DNA of 64,000 nt, taken from JAJDXW01 sp965214795 (GTDB taxonomy: Bacteria > Pseudomonadota > Gammaproteobacteria > HK1). Below are positions 26,187 to 35,625 of this stretch, piece by piece. The notes beneath the pieces are model-generated. The model was not told the DNA's origin. It saw only the letters and a program-made list of their open reading frames with translations, and did not search any database. Both the position numbers and the translations under genes were made by a program. Position 1 is the stretch's first letter. Every line of letters starts with the position of its first letter. The DNA lies in assembly GCA_965214795.1 (NCBI GenBank), contig OZ243976.1, forward strand, positions 3,348,001 through 3,412,000, read 5' to 3'.

Positions 26187-27377
26187 CTAGCGCTCCTTGT
26201 ACCGGATGCTGCGGTTGAACCAGTTCATGTGCGCCGAGATGACCAGCGAGAAGACGAGATAAAGTCCGAGCACGATGATCATCGTCTCCATCTCCTTGCC
26301 CGTCTGCATCAGGGAGATCCCCCCGATGGTGGCGACGATGTCCATGTAGCCGATCGCGATGGCGAGCGAGGAGTTCTTGGTGAGATTGAGGTACTGGCTC
26401 ACCAGAGGGGGAACGATGATCCGCAGGGCCTGGGGCAGGACGACGAGCTGCAGGTTGCGGTTCGGCCGGAAGCCGAGGGCGTAGGCGGCCTCCGTCTGGC
26501 CGTGGCTCACGGCGAGGATGCCGGCCCGCACGATCTCGGCGATGAAGCACGCGGTGTAGTACGAGAGCGCGAGCCAGAGGGCGAAGAACTCGGGCTTGAG
26601 AGCCATCCCCCCCTGGAAGTTGAAGCCCTTGAGAGCCGGAACGTCCCACGACAGGGGGCCTCCCATGGCGAGGAACGCGACCGCGGTCGCTCCGACGACG
26701 ATCCCCGCGCAGATCCGGAAGACGGGATGGATCCGCCCCGTCTCCACCTGCACCCGCTTCGCCCAGCGGCGGAACAGGACGGCCGCGCCGATCGAGAGGA
26801 CGAGCACCGCGCCGACGATGCCGATCCCCGGTTCGAGCACCGGCGAGGGAACGTAGAACCCGCGGTTGGTGATGAACACCGCCTCTTCGATTGCGATCGC
26901 CCTGCGCGGTGCGGGCAGGTTGCTCACCACGATTCCGTGGACGAGGAGGATGTGCAGCAGCACCGGCACGTTCCGGGTGAACTCGAGGAAGACGTAGACG
27001 ATGCGGTTGACGAGCCAGTTCCGGGAGAGCCGGAGGATCCCCATCGTCACCCCGAGTACGGTGGCGGCGGCGATTCCGCACACCGCAACGAGCAGGGTGT
27101 TGAGGATGCCGACCGCCGCGGCGAGGAGGTGCGTGTCGCGGGAGGTGTAGTCGATGAAGGGAGAGAAAGTGATGTCGTAGGCGGCAGGGGCGGTCAGGAA
27201 ATCGAAGCTGAACTCCTTGCCGATCGCCTCGAGGTTGATCGCCACGTTGCGCAGCACGAACGCGACGAGGGCGAAGACGATCGCCATGGTGACGATCTGC
27301 ACGATGACCGAGCGCGTCTCCTGATTGCCCCAGAGGCGCGCGATGAGGCTGCGGTCCTCGATGGATGTCGCCGCCAT
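26187..27377 (-). CDS. aapQ: General amino-acid ABC transporter permease AapQ
   Basis: 396-residue permease with the AapQ/BztB layout: an N-terminal span (VIVQIVTMAIVFALVAFVLR), a large periplasmic insertion, and a C-terminal core with GILAVSHGQTEAAYALGF and LPQALRIIVPPLVSQYLNLT. ATG 27377 is chosen for GGAGG 5 bases upstream and the typical MAATSIEDRS start; an earlier in-frame start at 27404 is less likely. Forms a heterodimer with AapM. Confidence 0.92.
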   Translation of the reverse strand: MAATSIEDRSLIARLWGNQETRSVIVQIVTMAIVFALVAFVLRNVAINLEAIGKEFSFDFLTAPAAYDITFSPFIDYTSRDTHLLAAAVGILNTLLVAVCGIAAATVLGVTMGILRLSRNWLVNRIVYVFLEFTRNVPVLLHILLVHGIVVSNLPAPRRAIAIEEAVFITNRGFYVPSPVLEPGIGIVGAVLVLSIGAAVLFRRWAKRVQVETGRIHPVFRICAGIVVGATAVAFLAMGGPLSWDVPALKGFNFQGGMALKPEFFALWLALSYYTACFIAEIVRAGILAVSHGQTEAAYALGFRPNRNLQLVVLPQALRIIVPPLVSQYLNLTKNSSLAIAIGYMDIVATIGGISLMQTGKEMETMIIVLGLYLVFSLVISAHMNWFNRSIRYKER

Positions 27378-27466
27378 CGGCCTCCTCCGCTCGGCGAGGG
27401 GCACCGACGCACGCGGCGTGCGCCGGCGCCTGCCTCAGCCCCGAAGGACTCGAGCCGACCCCGCGA

Positions 27467-28483
27467 TCAACGGAACGGCGGGGAGTACTGGAGACCTCCG
27501 TCGGTCCAGAGGGCGTTGAGACCCCGCTCGAGCCCGATTGGCGTGTTGACGCCGATATTGCGCTCGAAGATCTCGCCGTAGTTACCGACCGACTTGATGA
27601 TGTTGTACGCCCAGTCGGCGCTGAGGCCGAGCTCCGCACCCTGGTTCCCCTCGACACCGAGCAGACGCAGAATCTCGGGATCCCTGGAGGACTTCATCTC
27701 GTCGACGTTCGCGGACGTGACGCCCTTCTCCTCGGCCGTGATGGTGGCGTTCAGCACCCAGGTCACGATGTCCGACCACTGATCGTCGCCGTGGCGGGTG
27801 GCCGGGCCGAGCGGCTCCTTGGAGATGATCTCGGGCAGGATCACGTGGTCGTCCGGGTCGTTGAAGGTGGAGCGGGTCGCGGCGAGGCCGGAGGCGTCCG
27901 TGGTGTACACGTCGCAGCGCCCTTCGGAGTAGTTCTGGCGCGCCTCCTCGTTGGTCTCGATGGTCACCGCTTCGTACTTCATGCCGTTGGTGTGGAAGTA
28001 GTCGGCGAGGTTGAGCTCGGTGGTGGTGCCGGTCTGGATGCACACCGAGGCGCCGTCGAGCTCCGCCGCGCTGGTCACGCCGAGATCCTTGCGCACCATG
28101 AACCCCTGTCCGTCGTAGTAGTTCACCCCGTGGAAACGGAGCTTCACGCCCACGTCGCGCGAGAAGGTAATGGTGGTGTTGCGCCAGAGAACGTCGCCTT
28201 CACCGGCGTTCAGCTTGGTGAAGCGGGTCTTGCCGGTCGACGTCACCGCCTTGACGGCCTTCGGATCGCCGAGGACCGCGGCTGCCGTCGCCCGGCAGAA
28301 GTCGATGTCGAAGCCCTGCCACTCTCCTGCATCGTCCGTGTAGGCGAAGCCGGCCACGCCGGTGCTGACGACGCAGTTGAGCACGCCGCGCTTCTGTACG
28401 TCTTCGAGGGTGCCGGCTCGCGCCACGCCGGCGAGGGCCAGCATCAGCGTGAGGGCCAGCGCATTGCCGATGGTTGTCTTCAT
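27467..28483 (-). CDS. aapJ: General amino-acid ABC transporter periplasmic binding protein
   Basis: Periplasmic receptor of the Aap importer; 338 residues with a Sec signal (MKTTIGNALALTLMLALAG, cleavage after VARA). The mature protein opens TLEDVQKRGVLNCVVSTGVA and has GFDIDFCRATAAAVLGD, both typical of AapJ/BztA. The Cys pair in this family is seen at LNCVV and VCIQTG. ATG 28483 has AGGAGTG upstream. First gene of the aap operon; the promoter must lie in the 664-bp gap upstream. Confidence 0.93.
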   Translation of the reverse strand: MKTTIGNALALTLMLALAGVARAGTLEDVQKRGVLNCVVSTGVAGFAYTDDAGEWQGFDIDFCRATAAAVLGDPKAVKAVTSTGKTRFTKLNAGEGDVLWRNTTITFSRDVGVKLRFHGVNYYDGQGFMVRKDLGVTSAAELDGASVCIQTGTTTELNLADYFHTNGMKYEAVTIETNEEARQNYSEGRCDVYTTDASGLAATRSTFNDPDDHVILPEIISKEPLGPATRHGDDQWSDIVTWVLNATITAEEKGVTSANVDEMKSSRDPEILRLLGVEGNQGAELGLSADWAYNIIKSVGNYGEIFERNIGVNTPIGLERGLNALWTDGGLQYSPPFR

Positions 28484-29147
28484 ACCATTTTCACTCCTGT
28501 CCTGATGGTTGTCGATCGTTCGTTCTCCTGCCGCTGCGAAGGCGGGGCACCCGCCTCCGCCCGCTGTGCCGGCCATCGAACTCCCCCGGGATCGGTCCGA
28601 CCCCGAGCCGCCTCCGCGGCGCCGGCAAGAACTCCGAATGTCATGGAGCTTCTCCAGAATTCTCAGGATTCTTCTCGAACCCGCGCCGGACGGAGCGCAG
28701 ATTTTGTGCGAGAACCATCCGTATCGCAACCTCCTCCTGTTTGGCAGGATGATCCCACGCTGGCCGATCATCCGCCCCGGGTTGGCCGGAGCCCCCTCAT
28801 TCGTGCCCTCGGGTGTCCCGCGGGCCGCGTGGATGCAGCCGGCCGGTCCGATCGCGCGCGGCGAGCGCCATCCCGGCCCCTCGTTTCCATCCGGAACCCC
28901 ATCCGGAACCGTAGCGTGGGATGACCCTGCCTGTTCGGTCGTCCGCGTGTCGGTTCGGGCCTGATGCAGCTGCCCTCGATCGCACGGCCGGCAGAGCCGC
29001 ACCCGCCGCCGGCACCCGGCCGCGGCAAAAAACGATCCTGTTGAAAAGGCGGGAACGGAACGGGAACGAACGCGTGCGTTGCGGGACGCGGGGCGGGGAG
29101 GATACCCTTGCCGCCCCTGCCCCGTCCCGGCGTCATCCGCTCCTCCC
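28484..29147. other. Divergent intergenic region with repeat E copy 1
   Basis: Separates aapJ (leftward) from metY (rightward), so it should hold both promoters. About 28938-29005 is similar, in inverse orientation, to 45968-46040 (shared TCGGTTCGGGCC, GCCCTCGA and CGCACGGC blocks). An A/T-richer stretch with AGAATTCTCAGGATTCT (28656-28672) is a candidate control site for aapJ. I see no RNA gene, and no riboswitch-like fold is evident before metY. Confidence 0.5.
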
Positions 29148-30440
29148 ATGCCCGCCCCCCGCTACCTCGGATTCGACACCCTGAGCCTGCACGCCGGCCA
29201 GCCGCCGGACCCCGCCACCGGGGCGCGGGCGGCGCCCATCTACCAGAGCGCCTCGTTCGTCTTCCCCGACGCCGACCACGCGGCCGGGCTCTTCAACCTC
29301 GAGCGCTCCGGCCACGTCTACTCCCGGCTCTCCAACCCGACCAACGCGATGCTCGAAGAACGGGTCGCGGCGCTCGAAGGCGGGCTCGGCGCACTCGCCG
29401 TCGCGAGCGGTCAGGCCGCCCTCCACCTCGCGGTCGCGACCATCGCGGGCGCCGGCGACCACCTCGTCGCCTCGCGCTCCCTCTATGGCGGGAGCCACAA
29501 CCTCCTCGAGTACACCCTGCCCCGCTTCGGGATCGAGACCACGTTCGTGGACCCGCGCGACACCGGCGCGTTCCGGGCCGCCATCCGCCCGACCACCCGG
29601 CTCCTGTTCGGCGAGACGGTCGGCAACCCGGGCTGCGAGGTGCTGGACATTCCCGCCGTCGCCGAGGTGGCCCACGAGGCGGGGCTGCCCCTTCTCGTCG
29701 ACAACACCTTCGCCACCCCCTGGCTCTGCCGGCCCATCGAGCTCGGCGCGGACCTCGTCTACCACAGCGCAACCAAGTTCCTGAGCGGCCACGGGGTGGT
29801 CATCGGCGGGGTGCTCGTGGACGGCGGCCGGTTCGACTGGGATGCCTCGGGGCGGTTCCCGACCCTGTCCGAGCCGCACGACGGCTTCCATGGTCTCACC
29901 TACACCGAGGAGTTCGGCCCCGCCGCGCTCATTACCCGGGCGCGGCGCGAGGGCCTGCGGGACTTCGGGGCGTGCATGGCGCCGACCACCGCCTTCTACG
30001 TGCTGCAGGGGCTCGAGACCCTCTCCATCCGGATGGACCGCCACGTCGCCAACACCCGCGAGGTGGTCGGGTTCCTCGAGGGGCACGAGGCGGTCGAGTG
30101 GGTGAGCCATCCCGAGGCCGAGGGGCATCCCGACCGCGAGCTTGCGGCCCGGCTGCTCCCGAAGGGAGCGGGGGCGGTCTTCAGCTTCGGGATCCGGGGC
30201 GGGCGAGCGGCCGGCCAGCGCTTCATCGAACGGCTCGAGGTCTTCTCCCACCTCGCCAACGTCGGCGACGCGAAGTCCCTCGTCATCCACCCCGCGAGCA
30301 CCACCCACCACCGCATGGATGCGAAGGCGCTCGCAGCGGCCGGCATCTCCGAGGGGCTCATCCGGCTCTCGGTGGGGATCGAGGACCCCGCCGACCTCAC
30401 CGCCGACCTCGGGCGCGCGCTCCGCGCTTCGCAGCGCTGA
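29148..30440 (+). CDS. O-acetylhomoserine sulfhydrylase-type enzyme (Cys/Met metabolism PLP family)
   Basis: PLP enzyme that makes homocysteine (or methionine) from O-acetylhomoserine and a thiol. The 430-residue length and the start YLGFDTLSLHAGQPPDPATG, with the long-form segment YHSATKFLSGHGVVIGG carrying the PLP lysine, fit MetY rather than the shorter MetB/MetC. Also seen are YSRLSNPTNAMLEERVAALE and VIHPASTTHHRMD. ATG 29148 is the first start that gives the family N-terminus. Followed after 40 bp by an alpha/beta hydrolase. Confidence 0.9.
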   Translation: MPAPRYLGFDTLSLHAGQPPDPATGARAAPIYQSASFVFPDADHAAGLFNLERSGHVYSRLSNPTNAMLEERVAALEGGLGALAVASGQAALHLAVATIAGAGDHLVASRSLYGGSHNLLEYTLPRFGIETTFVDPRDTGAFRAAIRPTTRLLFGETVGNPGCEVLDIPAVAEVAHEAGLPLLVDNTFATPWLCRPIELGADLVYHSATKFLSGHGVVIGGVLVDGGRFDWDASGRFPTLSEPHDGFHGLTYTEEFGPAALITRARREGLRDFGACMAPTTAFYVLQGLETLSIRMDRHVANTREVVGFLEGHEAVEWVSHPEAEGHPDRELAARLLPKGAGAVFSFGIRGGRAAGQRFIERLEVFSHLANVGDAKSLVIHPASTTHHRMDAKALAAAGISEGLIRLSVGIEDPADLTADLGRALRASQR

Positions 30441-30480
30441 CGGACCGGTCGGAGCGCACGGAACCGAGCGGCGGTTCGCG

Positions 30481-31272
30481 ATGGAGCTGCGCATCGACGG
30501 ACGACGGGCGTTCGCCGCCACCTACGGGCGGGAACCCGATCCGGATCGCCCCACCGTCCTCTTCGTGCACGGGGCGGCCATGGACCGCACCGTCTGGACC
30601 TTCTTCGGGCGTTACTTCGTCCGCCACGAGCACAACGCGATCGCGGTGGACCTGCCGGGGCACGGGCGGTCGGAGGGGCCGCCCCTCGAGTCCATTCCCG
30701 CGATGGCCGACTGGGTCGCGGCCCTGCTCCGCGGGGCCGGCGTCGGTTCCGCCTTCCTCGTCGGTCACAGCATGGGTTCCCTTACAGTCCTCGACGCGGC
30801 CGCCCGGCATCCCGCACGCGCGCGCGGAATCGTCCTCGTCGGCACGTCCGCCCCGATGCCGGTGACGGACGCCCTCCTCGATCCGGCGCGGGCCAACGAG
30901 CACCTCGCCCTCGACCTCGTGACCCTCTGGGGCCACAGCCCCCGCGCCCACGTCGGCGGCTTCAGCGTCCCCGGGATCTGGATGACCGGCGGCGGGCTCC
31001 GCCTCGTCGAGCGGGCCGCGCCCGGAGTGCTGTTCGCGGACCTCGACGCCTGCAACCGCTACACGGACGGGATCGAGCGGGCGCGGTCGGTGCGCTGCCC
31101 GGTGCTGCTGGTACTCGGCGAGCGCGACTCGATGACCCCCGCGCGGGCGGCCCGCCGGCTCGAGGCCGCCCTCCCCGTCTCGCGGCGGCTCGTCGTCCGG
31201 CACGGGGGCCATCAGCTCATGTCCGAGCGGCCGAACCAGGTGCTCGATGCCCTCGCCGAATTCGTCGGCTGA
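30481..31272 (+). CDS. Alpha/beta hydrolase
   Basis: 263-residue serine hydrolase. Nucleophile elbow GHSMGS (Ser about residue 100), oxyanion segment FVHGAAMDRTVW, acid Asp in LVLGERDSMTP and catalytic His in HGGHQLMSERP. No signal peptide, so cytoplasmic. It follows metY by 40 bp on the same strand. Genes of this kind are often found beside metY-type enzymes, where a homoserine O-acetyltransferase would be expected, but this protein is too short to be MetX. Substrate unknown. Confidence 0.87.
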   Translation: MELRIDGRRAFAATYGREPDPDRPTVLFVHGAAMDRTVWTFFGRYFVRHEHNAIAVDLPGHGRSEGPPLESIPAMADWVAALLRGAGVGSAFLVGHSMGSLTVLDAAARHPARARGIVLVGTSAPMPVTDALLDPARANEHLALDLVTLWGHSPRAHVGGFSVPGIWMTGGGLRLVERAAPGVLFADLDACNRYTDGIERARSVRCPVLLVLGERDSMTPARAARRLEAALPVSRRLVVRHGGHQLMSERPNQVLDALAEFVG

Positions 31273-31409
31273 TGCGGCCCGCCGGACGGCACTCCGGAAA
31301 GAACCGCACCATCCTGCCGCCGCGCGGCCGGTTCCCTCCCCGCGGCGCGGTGTCCGGCTTCGCTGAACGCCGGTCGATACGCCAGTTTCCCACTCCGTTC
31401 GAGGACACC

Positions 31410-32624
31410 ATGGCCCCAGTCTCCCACGAGCGCCCCGGGCTGCGGGACACCCCGGGGTACGTACCGGGCGAGCAACCCGCGGGCGGCGTCAAGCTCAACA
31501 CCAACGAGAACCCCTACCCTCCTCCCCCCGCCGTCGCGGAGGCCCTCGCCCGGTTTCCGATCGAGCGCCTGCGTCGCTATCCGCCAGGGGACGCGGCCCC
31601 CTTTCGCGCGGCGGCGGCCCGCGTGCACGGCGTCGACCCCGCCGAAGTCATCGCCACCAACGGCGGAGACGAGCTGCTCCGGCTCGCCGTCGCGACCTAC
31701 GCGGATCCCGGGGAGCCGGTCGCGATCACGCCGCCCACCTACAGCCTCTACAAGGTCCTCATCCGACTCCACGGCGCGCAACCGGTCGAGGTCCCCCTCA
31801 CCGGAGAGTGGCGGCTTCCCGACCGCCTCGCGGAGTCGCTCAACCGCAGCGGCGCCCGCCTCGCCTTCCTGGTGAACCCCCACGCTCCCTCCGGGCGGCT
31901 GTACGACCGGGAGGAGATCACCGCCGTCGCGGACGGCTTCGAGGGCGTGCTGCTCGTGGACGAAGCGTACGTCGACTTCGTCGACCCGGCGCACGGATAC
32001 GACCTCGTGCCCGCGATCCGCGACCGTCCGAACCTGCTCATCCTCCGCACCCTGAGCAAGGGCTACTCGCTCGCGGGGCTTCGCTTCGGGTATGGGCTGG
32101 GTCCCGCGCCGCTCCTCGCTCCGATGCTCACCAAGACCAAGGACAGCTACAACGTCGACGCGCTCGCGGTGGAGGTCGCCCGCGCCGCGCTCGAGAGTCG
32201 CGAGTGGGCGGCGGACAACTGGGCCAGGGTGCGGGCCGAGCGCGAGCGGTTGCGCACGGGGCTCGAACGGATCGGGCTCCCTTCGTTCCCGAGCGAGACC
32301 AACTTCGTGCTCGCCTCCGTGCCGCCGGACGCCCTCGCCGGGAGACCGAGCGGAAGCTCGTACAGCCGCGGAAGCGTGCCCGCTGGCGGCGGGCGGAATG
32401 CGAACGCAAGCGGCGACGGGCGCGCGGATACCTGCGGATCGGGCGGTGCGGAGAGGCTGTACCGCGCCCTGCGGGCCCGCGACGTCCACGTCCGCTGGTT
32501 CGCCGAGCCACGCCTCGCCGATCGGCTTCGCATCAGCGTCGGAACCGCGGAGGAGAACGACCGACTGCTCGCCACCCTCGCCGACCTCCTTTCCTCCCCC
32601 GCCAGCGTTCGATCCACGAGCTGA
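31410..32624 (+). CDS. hisC: Histidinol-phosphate aminotransferase
   Basis: PLP aminotransferase of histidine biosynthesis. Family motifs are clear: GVKLNTNENPYPPPP, RYPPGDAAPFRAAAA, TNGGDELLRLAV, LVDEAYVDFV, LRTLSKGYSLAGLRFGYGLG (PLP Lys in LSKGYS) and RISVGTAEENDRLL. At 404 residues it is about 40 longer than usual, because a Ser/Gly/Arg-rich insertion (from GRPSGSSYSRGS to GSGGAERL) interrupts the C-terminal domain just before ERLYRALRARDVHVRWF. ATG 31410 follows a 137-bp gap. Orphan hisC, with no other his genes in view; may serve other aromatic or histidinol phosphates. Confidence 0.88.
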   Translation: MAPVSHERPGLRDTPGYVPGEQPAGGVKLNTNENPYPPPPAVAEALARFPIERLRRYPPGDAAPFRAAAARVHGVDPAEVIATNGGDELLRLAVATYADPGEPVAITPPTYSLYKVLIRLHGAQPVEVPLTGEWRLPDRLAESLNRSGARLAFLVNPHAPSGRLYDREEITAVADGFEGVLLVDEAYVDFVDPAHGYDLVPAIRDRPNLLILRTLSKGYSLAGLRFGYGLGPAPLLAPMLTKTKDSYNVDALAVEVARAALESREWAADNWARVRAERERLRTGLERIGLPSFPSETNFVLASVPPDALAGRPSGSSYSRGSVPAGGGRNANASGDGRADTCGSGGAERLYRALRARDVHVRWFAEPRLADRLRISVGTAEENDRLLATLADLLSSPASVRSTS

Positions 32625-32927
32625 GTACTCCGGATTCGGAAACTCCGCGGCGCACCGGCAATGCCAGGCCGGCAATCGACTGCGGTCCGCCTCCCGGTCC
32701 CTGCGCGGTACGTTGACGGGCGATCGGCAACTCCTTGTCGATCGACGCGACCGCGTATTCTTCACGACCGGCGTCGAGGGACGACCCCGGATCCCGGCTC
32801 GGCGGTCGGACTCCGGGTGGCTGAAATACGCCGACCCCTTTCGCAGGAGCTCGTTCGCTCGCCCGAGCTCACGGTTCTCGCGCTCCAGCGCCTTGTGTCG
32901 TTGTTCGCGCTCATTCGACCTGCCGTC

Positions 32928-33374
32928 CTATCCTGCGGCGGTGCCGGACTCCGCTTCTTCGAGCCGGCGTTTCAGCGCCCGGAACGCCTCCGGCCCGATC
33001 CCCGTCGCCGCCTCGATGGTCGACCACTCGACCCCCACCCGCAGCAGACTCTCGATCGTTCCTATCCGACCCTCCTGCCGACCCTCCTGCCGACCCTCCT
33101 CCCGGCCTTCCTGCCGGCCCTCCCGAAGCAACTCTTCCGCGTATGTCCTCATCACGTCACCTCCCGGCCCCGGCACCTGACGCCGCAACTCCTCCCCGAA
33201 CCAACGTGCTACCTCCCGGTCCTGCGTCTCCGTCACGTACCTCACGAACCGGAACAGGACCTCCACGACATCCACGCCCTCCCTCTGCGGCAGCTTCCCC
33301 AACAGCCGCAATGCACTCGCCACCGCCTCGCGCACGTGATGCCGCGACGCCGCCATCATCATCAACTGCGCCAC
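32928..33374 (-). pseudogene. Truncated tandem copy of the Rpn-like nuclease gene (3' portion)
   Basis: Encodes 148 residues matching the C-terminal part of the gene at 33432-34445 (from AQLMMMAASRHHVREAVASAL to the end) almost identically. It lacks the nuclease core. It arose by tandem duplication: the sequence from about 32874 recurs at 33378. The 12-bp GRQE-coding repeat has five units here against eight in the full copy. Probably non-functional. Confidence 0.85.
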
Positions 33375-33431
33375 CTGGTTCTCGCGCTCCAGCGCCCTGT
33401 GTCGTTGTTCGCGCTCATCCGACCTGCCGTC

Positions 33432-34445
33432 CTATCCTGCGGCGGTGCCGGACTCCGCTTCTTCGAGCCGGCGTTTCAGCGCCCGGAACGCCTCCGGCCC
33501 GATCCCCGTCGCCGCCTCGATGGTCGACCACTCGACCCCCACCCGCAGCAGACTCTCGATCGTTCCTATCCGACCCTCCTGCCGACCCTCCTGCCGACCC
33601 TCCTGCCGACCCTCCTGCCGACCTTCCTGCCGACCCTCCTCCCGGCCTTCTTGCCGGCCTTCCCGAAGCAACTCTTCCGCGTATGTCCTCATCACGTCAC
33701 CTCCCGGCCCCGGCACCTGACGCCGCAACTCCTCCCCGAACCAACGTGCTACCTCCCGGTCCTGCGTCTCCGTCACGTACCTCACGAACCGGAGCAGGAC
33801 CTCCACGACATCCACGCCCTCCCTCTGCGGCAGCTTCCTCAACAGCCGCAATGCACTCGCCACCGCCTCGCGCACGTGATGCCGCGACGCCGCCATCATC
33901 ATCAACTGCGCCACCTGCCCCTGCAACTCTCCCCGCACCCCCTCCGGCATCAGATCCGACTGGTCCACCAACACGTGTTCGAACCGCGGCACCCAACGCC
34001 ACTCCCGCGTCCCCGCGCCGAACAGCTCCGAGAACTCCACCGCATGACCCCACCGCCGCACTCCCTGATAGAACACCACCGGAACGATTGCCCGCAACTC
34101 CCGCAACTCCGGGTGCGCGCGCCGGTCACGCTCCCAGATCCGGCAGCAGTACTTCAGCAGCCGAAACCGCATCCAGCGGTCGGGCGACGACTGATGCTCG
34201 AACAGCACATACAGCGACACCGGCCCGCCCGACGCGCGCCGCTCGACCGAGTAGAGCAGATCCGACTCGGAGCCGCGCAGCGCCTCGTCCACGAAGCTGC
34301 CTTCCTGCAAGTGCAGGGTGGACCAATCGAGCCCCCGCCCGAGCGACTCCGGCAGGTACGCGCGCAGGAAGCCGGCCGCCTCCGCAGGGTCGGAGAACAC
34401 GGCGCGAAACAGCTTGTCGTGCGGTTGGGACAGGTCGCGGGCCAT
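33432..34445 (-). CDS. Rpn-family recombination-promoting nuclease / putative transposase (PD-(D/E)XK, Transposase_31)
   Basis: 337 residues starting MARDLSQPHDKLFRAVFSDP, the Rpn/YhgA-like signature. The nuclease core follows with ESDLLYSVER and LYVLFEHQSSPDRWMRFRLL (Asp and Glu-His-Gln of the PD-(D/E)XK site). The C-terminal part contains a run of EGRQ/EGREEGRQ repeats (about eight units), encoded by 12-bp DNA repeats, then a helical tail. Rpn proteins are DNA endonucleases that raise RecA-independent recombination in E. coli. The internal repeats and the partial copy downstream suggest slippage or unequal exchange. Confidence 0.88.
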   Translation of the reverse strand: MARDLSQPHDKLFRAVFSDPAEAAGFLRAYLPESLGRGLDWSTLHLQEGSFVDEALRGSESDLLYSVERRASGGPVSLYVLFEHQSSPDRWMRFRLLKYCCRIWERDRRAHPELRELRAIVPVVFYQGVRRWGHAVEFSELFGAGTREWRWVPRFEHVLVDQSDLMPEGVRGELQGQVAQLMMMAASRHHVREAVASALRLLRKLPQREGVDVVEVLLRFVRYVTETQDREVARWFGEELRRQVPGPGGDVMRTYAEELLREGRQEGREEGRQEGRQEGRQEGRQEGRQEGRIGTIESLLRVGVEWSTIEAATGIGPEAFRALKRRLEEAESGTAAG

Positions 34446-34938
34446 GACTCACGGGCGCAAGTAAGCGGGCGCAACGGCAAGGGCGGTGCAAGCCGGGGGC
34501 GATGCGCAGAGACATGTCCCCCGGAGACCGCCCTCCCCCCAAGCCCGACTCATGAGGTGGGCAAGGACTATCGCGGGAGCGACGCGGGCAGGGTCATTTT
34601 GCCGTCTCGGCCTGGGACGTGGAATGGGAAGGGTCGAGCGCATGGGACGGGGCTTGGTCCGACCTGCTTTCCGGCCGGCGTGGAATGGCCCGGATTTCCG
34701 GGTGCCGAGGGCCCTTGGACACGTCCGGTGTCGGACCGCGCCCCGCGTCGGCTCGGACGCGGGCATCGGCGACATCCGAACGAGCGGACGGACGGCGCAG
34801 GCCGGATTCAGGGGCAGGGGCCGGAACCCTTCCCACCACCCGGGTACGCGGCGGGGGCGAACGTCCGGTCGCTGATCGGGGGGCGCACGTACGGCCCGGC
34901 CCCGGTGCGGCACGGAAGGATGTCCCTGATCCACGCTG
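34446..34938. other. Intergenic decay zone with an A-tail repeat fragment
   Basis: No gene recognised. 34655-34700 (GGTCCGACCTGCTTTCCGGC and then GGCGTGGAATGGCC) matches the tail of repeat A seen at 4045-4090 and 24095-24137. The rest lies between the Rpn-like gene and an RT remnant and shows no coding signal. Confidence 0.5.
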
Positions 34939-35067
34939 CCAAAAAAAGTCCTCGATGTCCAGGTCGATGACCCATCCACCACCGAGGTCCGTCAGCCCTC
35001 GCCACAGCGCCTCCAGCGCCTGATGAGCACCACGCCCCGGCCGGAACCCATACGTGAACCGCATCCG
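34939..35067 (-). pseudogene. Group II intron reverse transcriptase fragment
   Basis: A stretch of about 43 codons reads RFTYGFRPGRGAHQALEALW, then RGLTDLGGGWVIDLDIEDFF. This is the RT-1/RT-2 region of LtrA-type intron-encoded proteins (usual form YGFRPGRSAHQALEALW). The frame around it does not resemble the family on either side, and the YADD region is missing, so only an internal fragment survives. No intron RNA domain V was recognised nearby. Confidence 0.8.
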
Positions 35068-35187
35068 GTGGGGGGCCGTGTCGGTTCCTGATTCGCCCTC
35101 ACGTGACCTGCCGAAACCTGCCCTCGCACGTGTCGGGCCGGGCGGCGCGGGCGGTGGGCCCGACCTGCCGGGTGAAACAGCCCTTGG

Positions 35188-35484
35188 CCCGAAAAAATCA
35201 CCGACTTTCGTCGCGAGGGCGCCAAGCTGCCCCACGATCTCATGGAGGAACGGGCCGCATGGACCGAAACACGCATGAACGGGCCGGCCACCCCGTCGCA
35301 TGAAAAGGTCCGGCGTCGCGAAGACGGCCCTCCTGAGTCTATTTTCACAGCAAAGAGCCCGTGCGCGCGGCTGAAAGCGTAGCCGACACTGGCGCGTGCG
35401 CGCGGTCGAAGCGGCTTGCGGGAGTACGGCCCGCGACCGCGAGCGGATGGGCGGCCGCAGCGGGAAGTCGGTGATTTTTTCGGG
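35188..35484 (-). mobile_element. Element B, copy 2 (inverse orientation)
   Basis: Ends CCCGAAAAAATCACCGACTT and AAGTCGGTGATTTTTTCGGG are perfect inverted repeats of 20 bp. The interior carries the family blocks in reverse order (TTCGTCGCGAGG first, GGCCGCAGCGGGAAGTC last) plus about 85 bp of extra sequence in the middle. It lies 141 bp upstream of the NMT1/THI5-like gene, where it could influence the promoter. Confidence 0.88.
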
Positions 35485-35625
35485 TCAGGTCCCCTCCCTC
35501 CTTCCACCGTTGCTTGCGATTGCGGGGTGGGCGGTATGATGTGCAGCGACCTCGCCCCGCGGCGATCGGCCGTCGCGCTCGCCCACCACCCCCCGAGGGC
35601 CGGGGCAATCTGCGGAGGGACCGGA

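Noticed and set aside
28484..29147. SAM-type riboswitch before metY
   Set aside because: No conserved SAM-I, SAM-II or SAH core could be made out and no terminator hairpin with a U-run is present.
30481..31272. Homoserine O-acetyltransferase (metX) next to metY
   Set aside because: At 263 residues it is about 100 too short and lacks the MetX lid region; it is a generic alpha/beta hydrolase.
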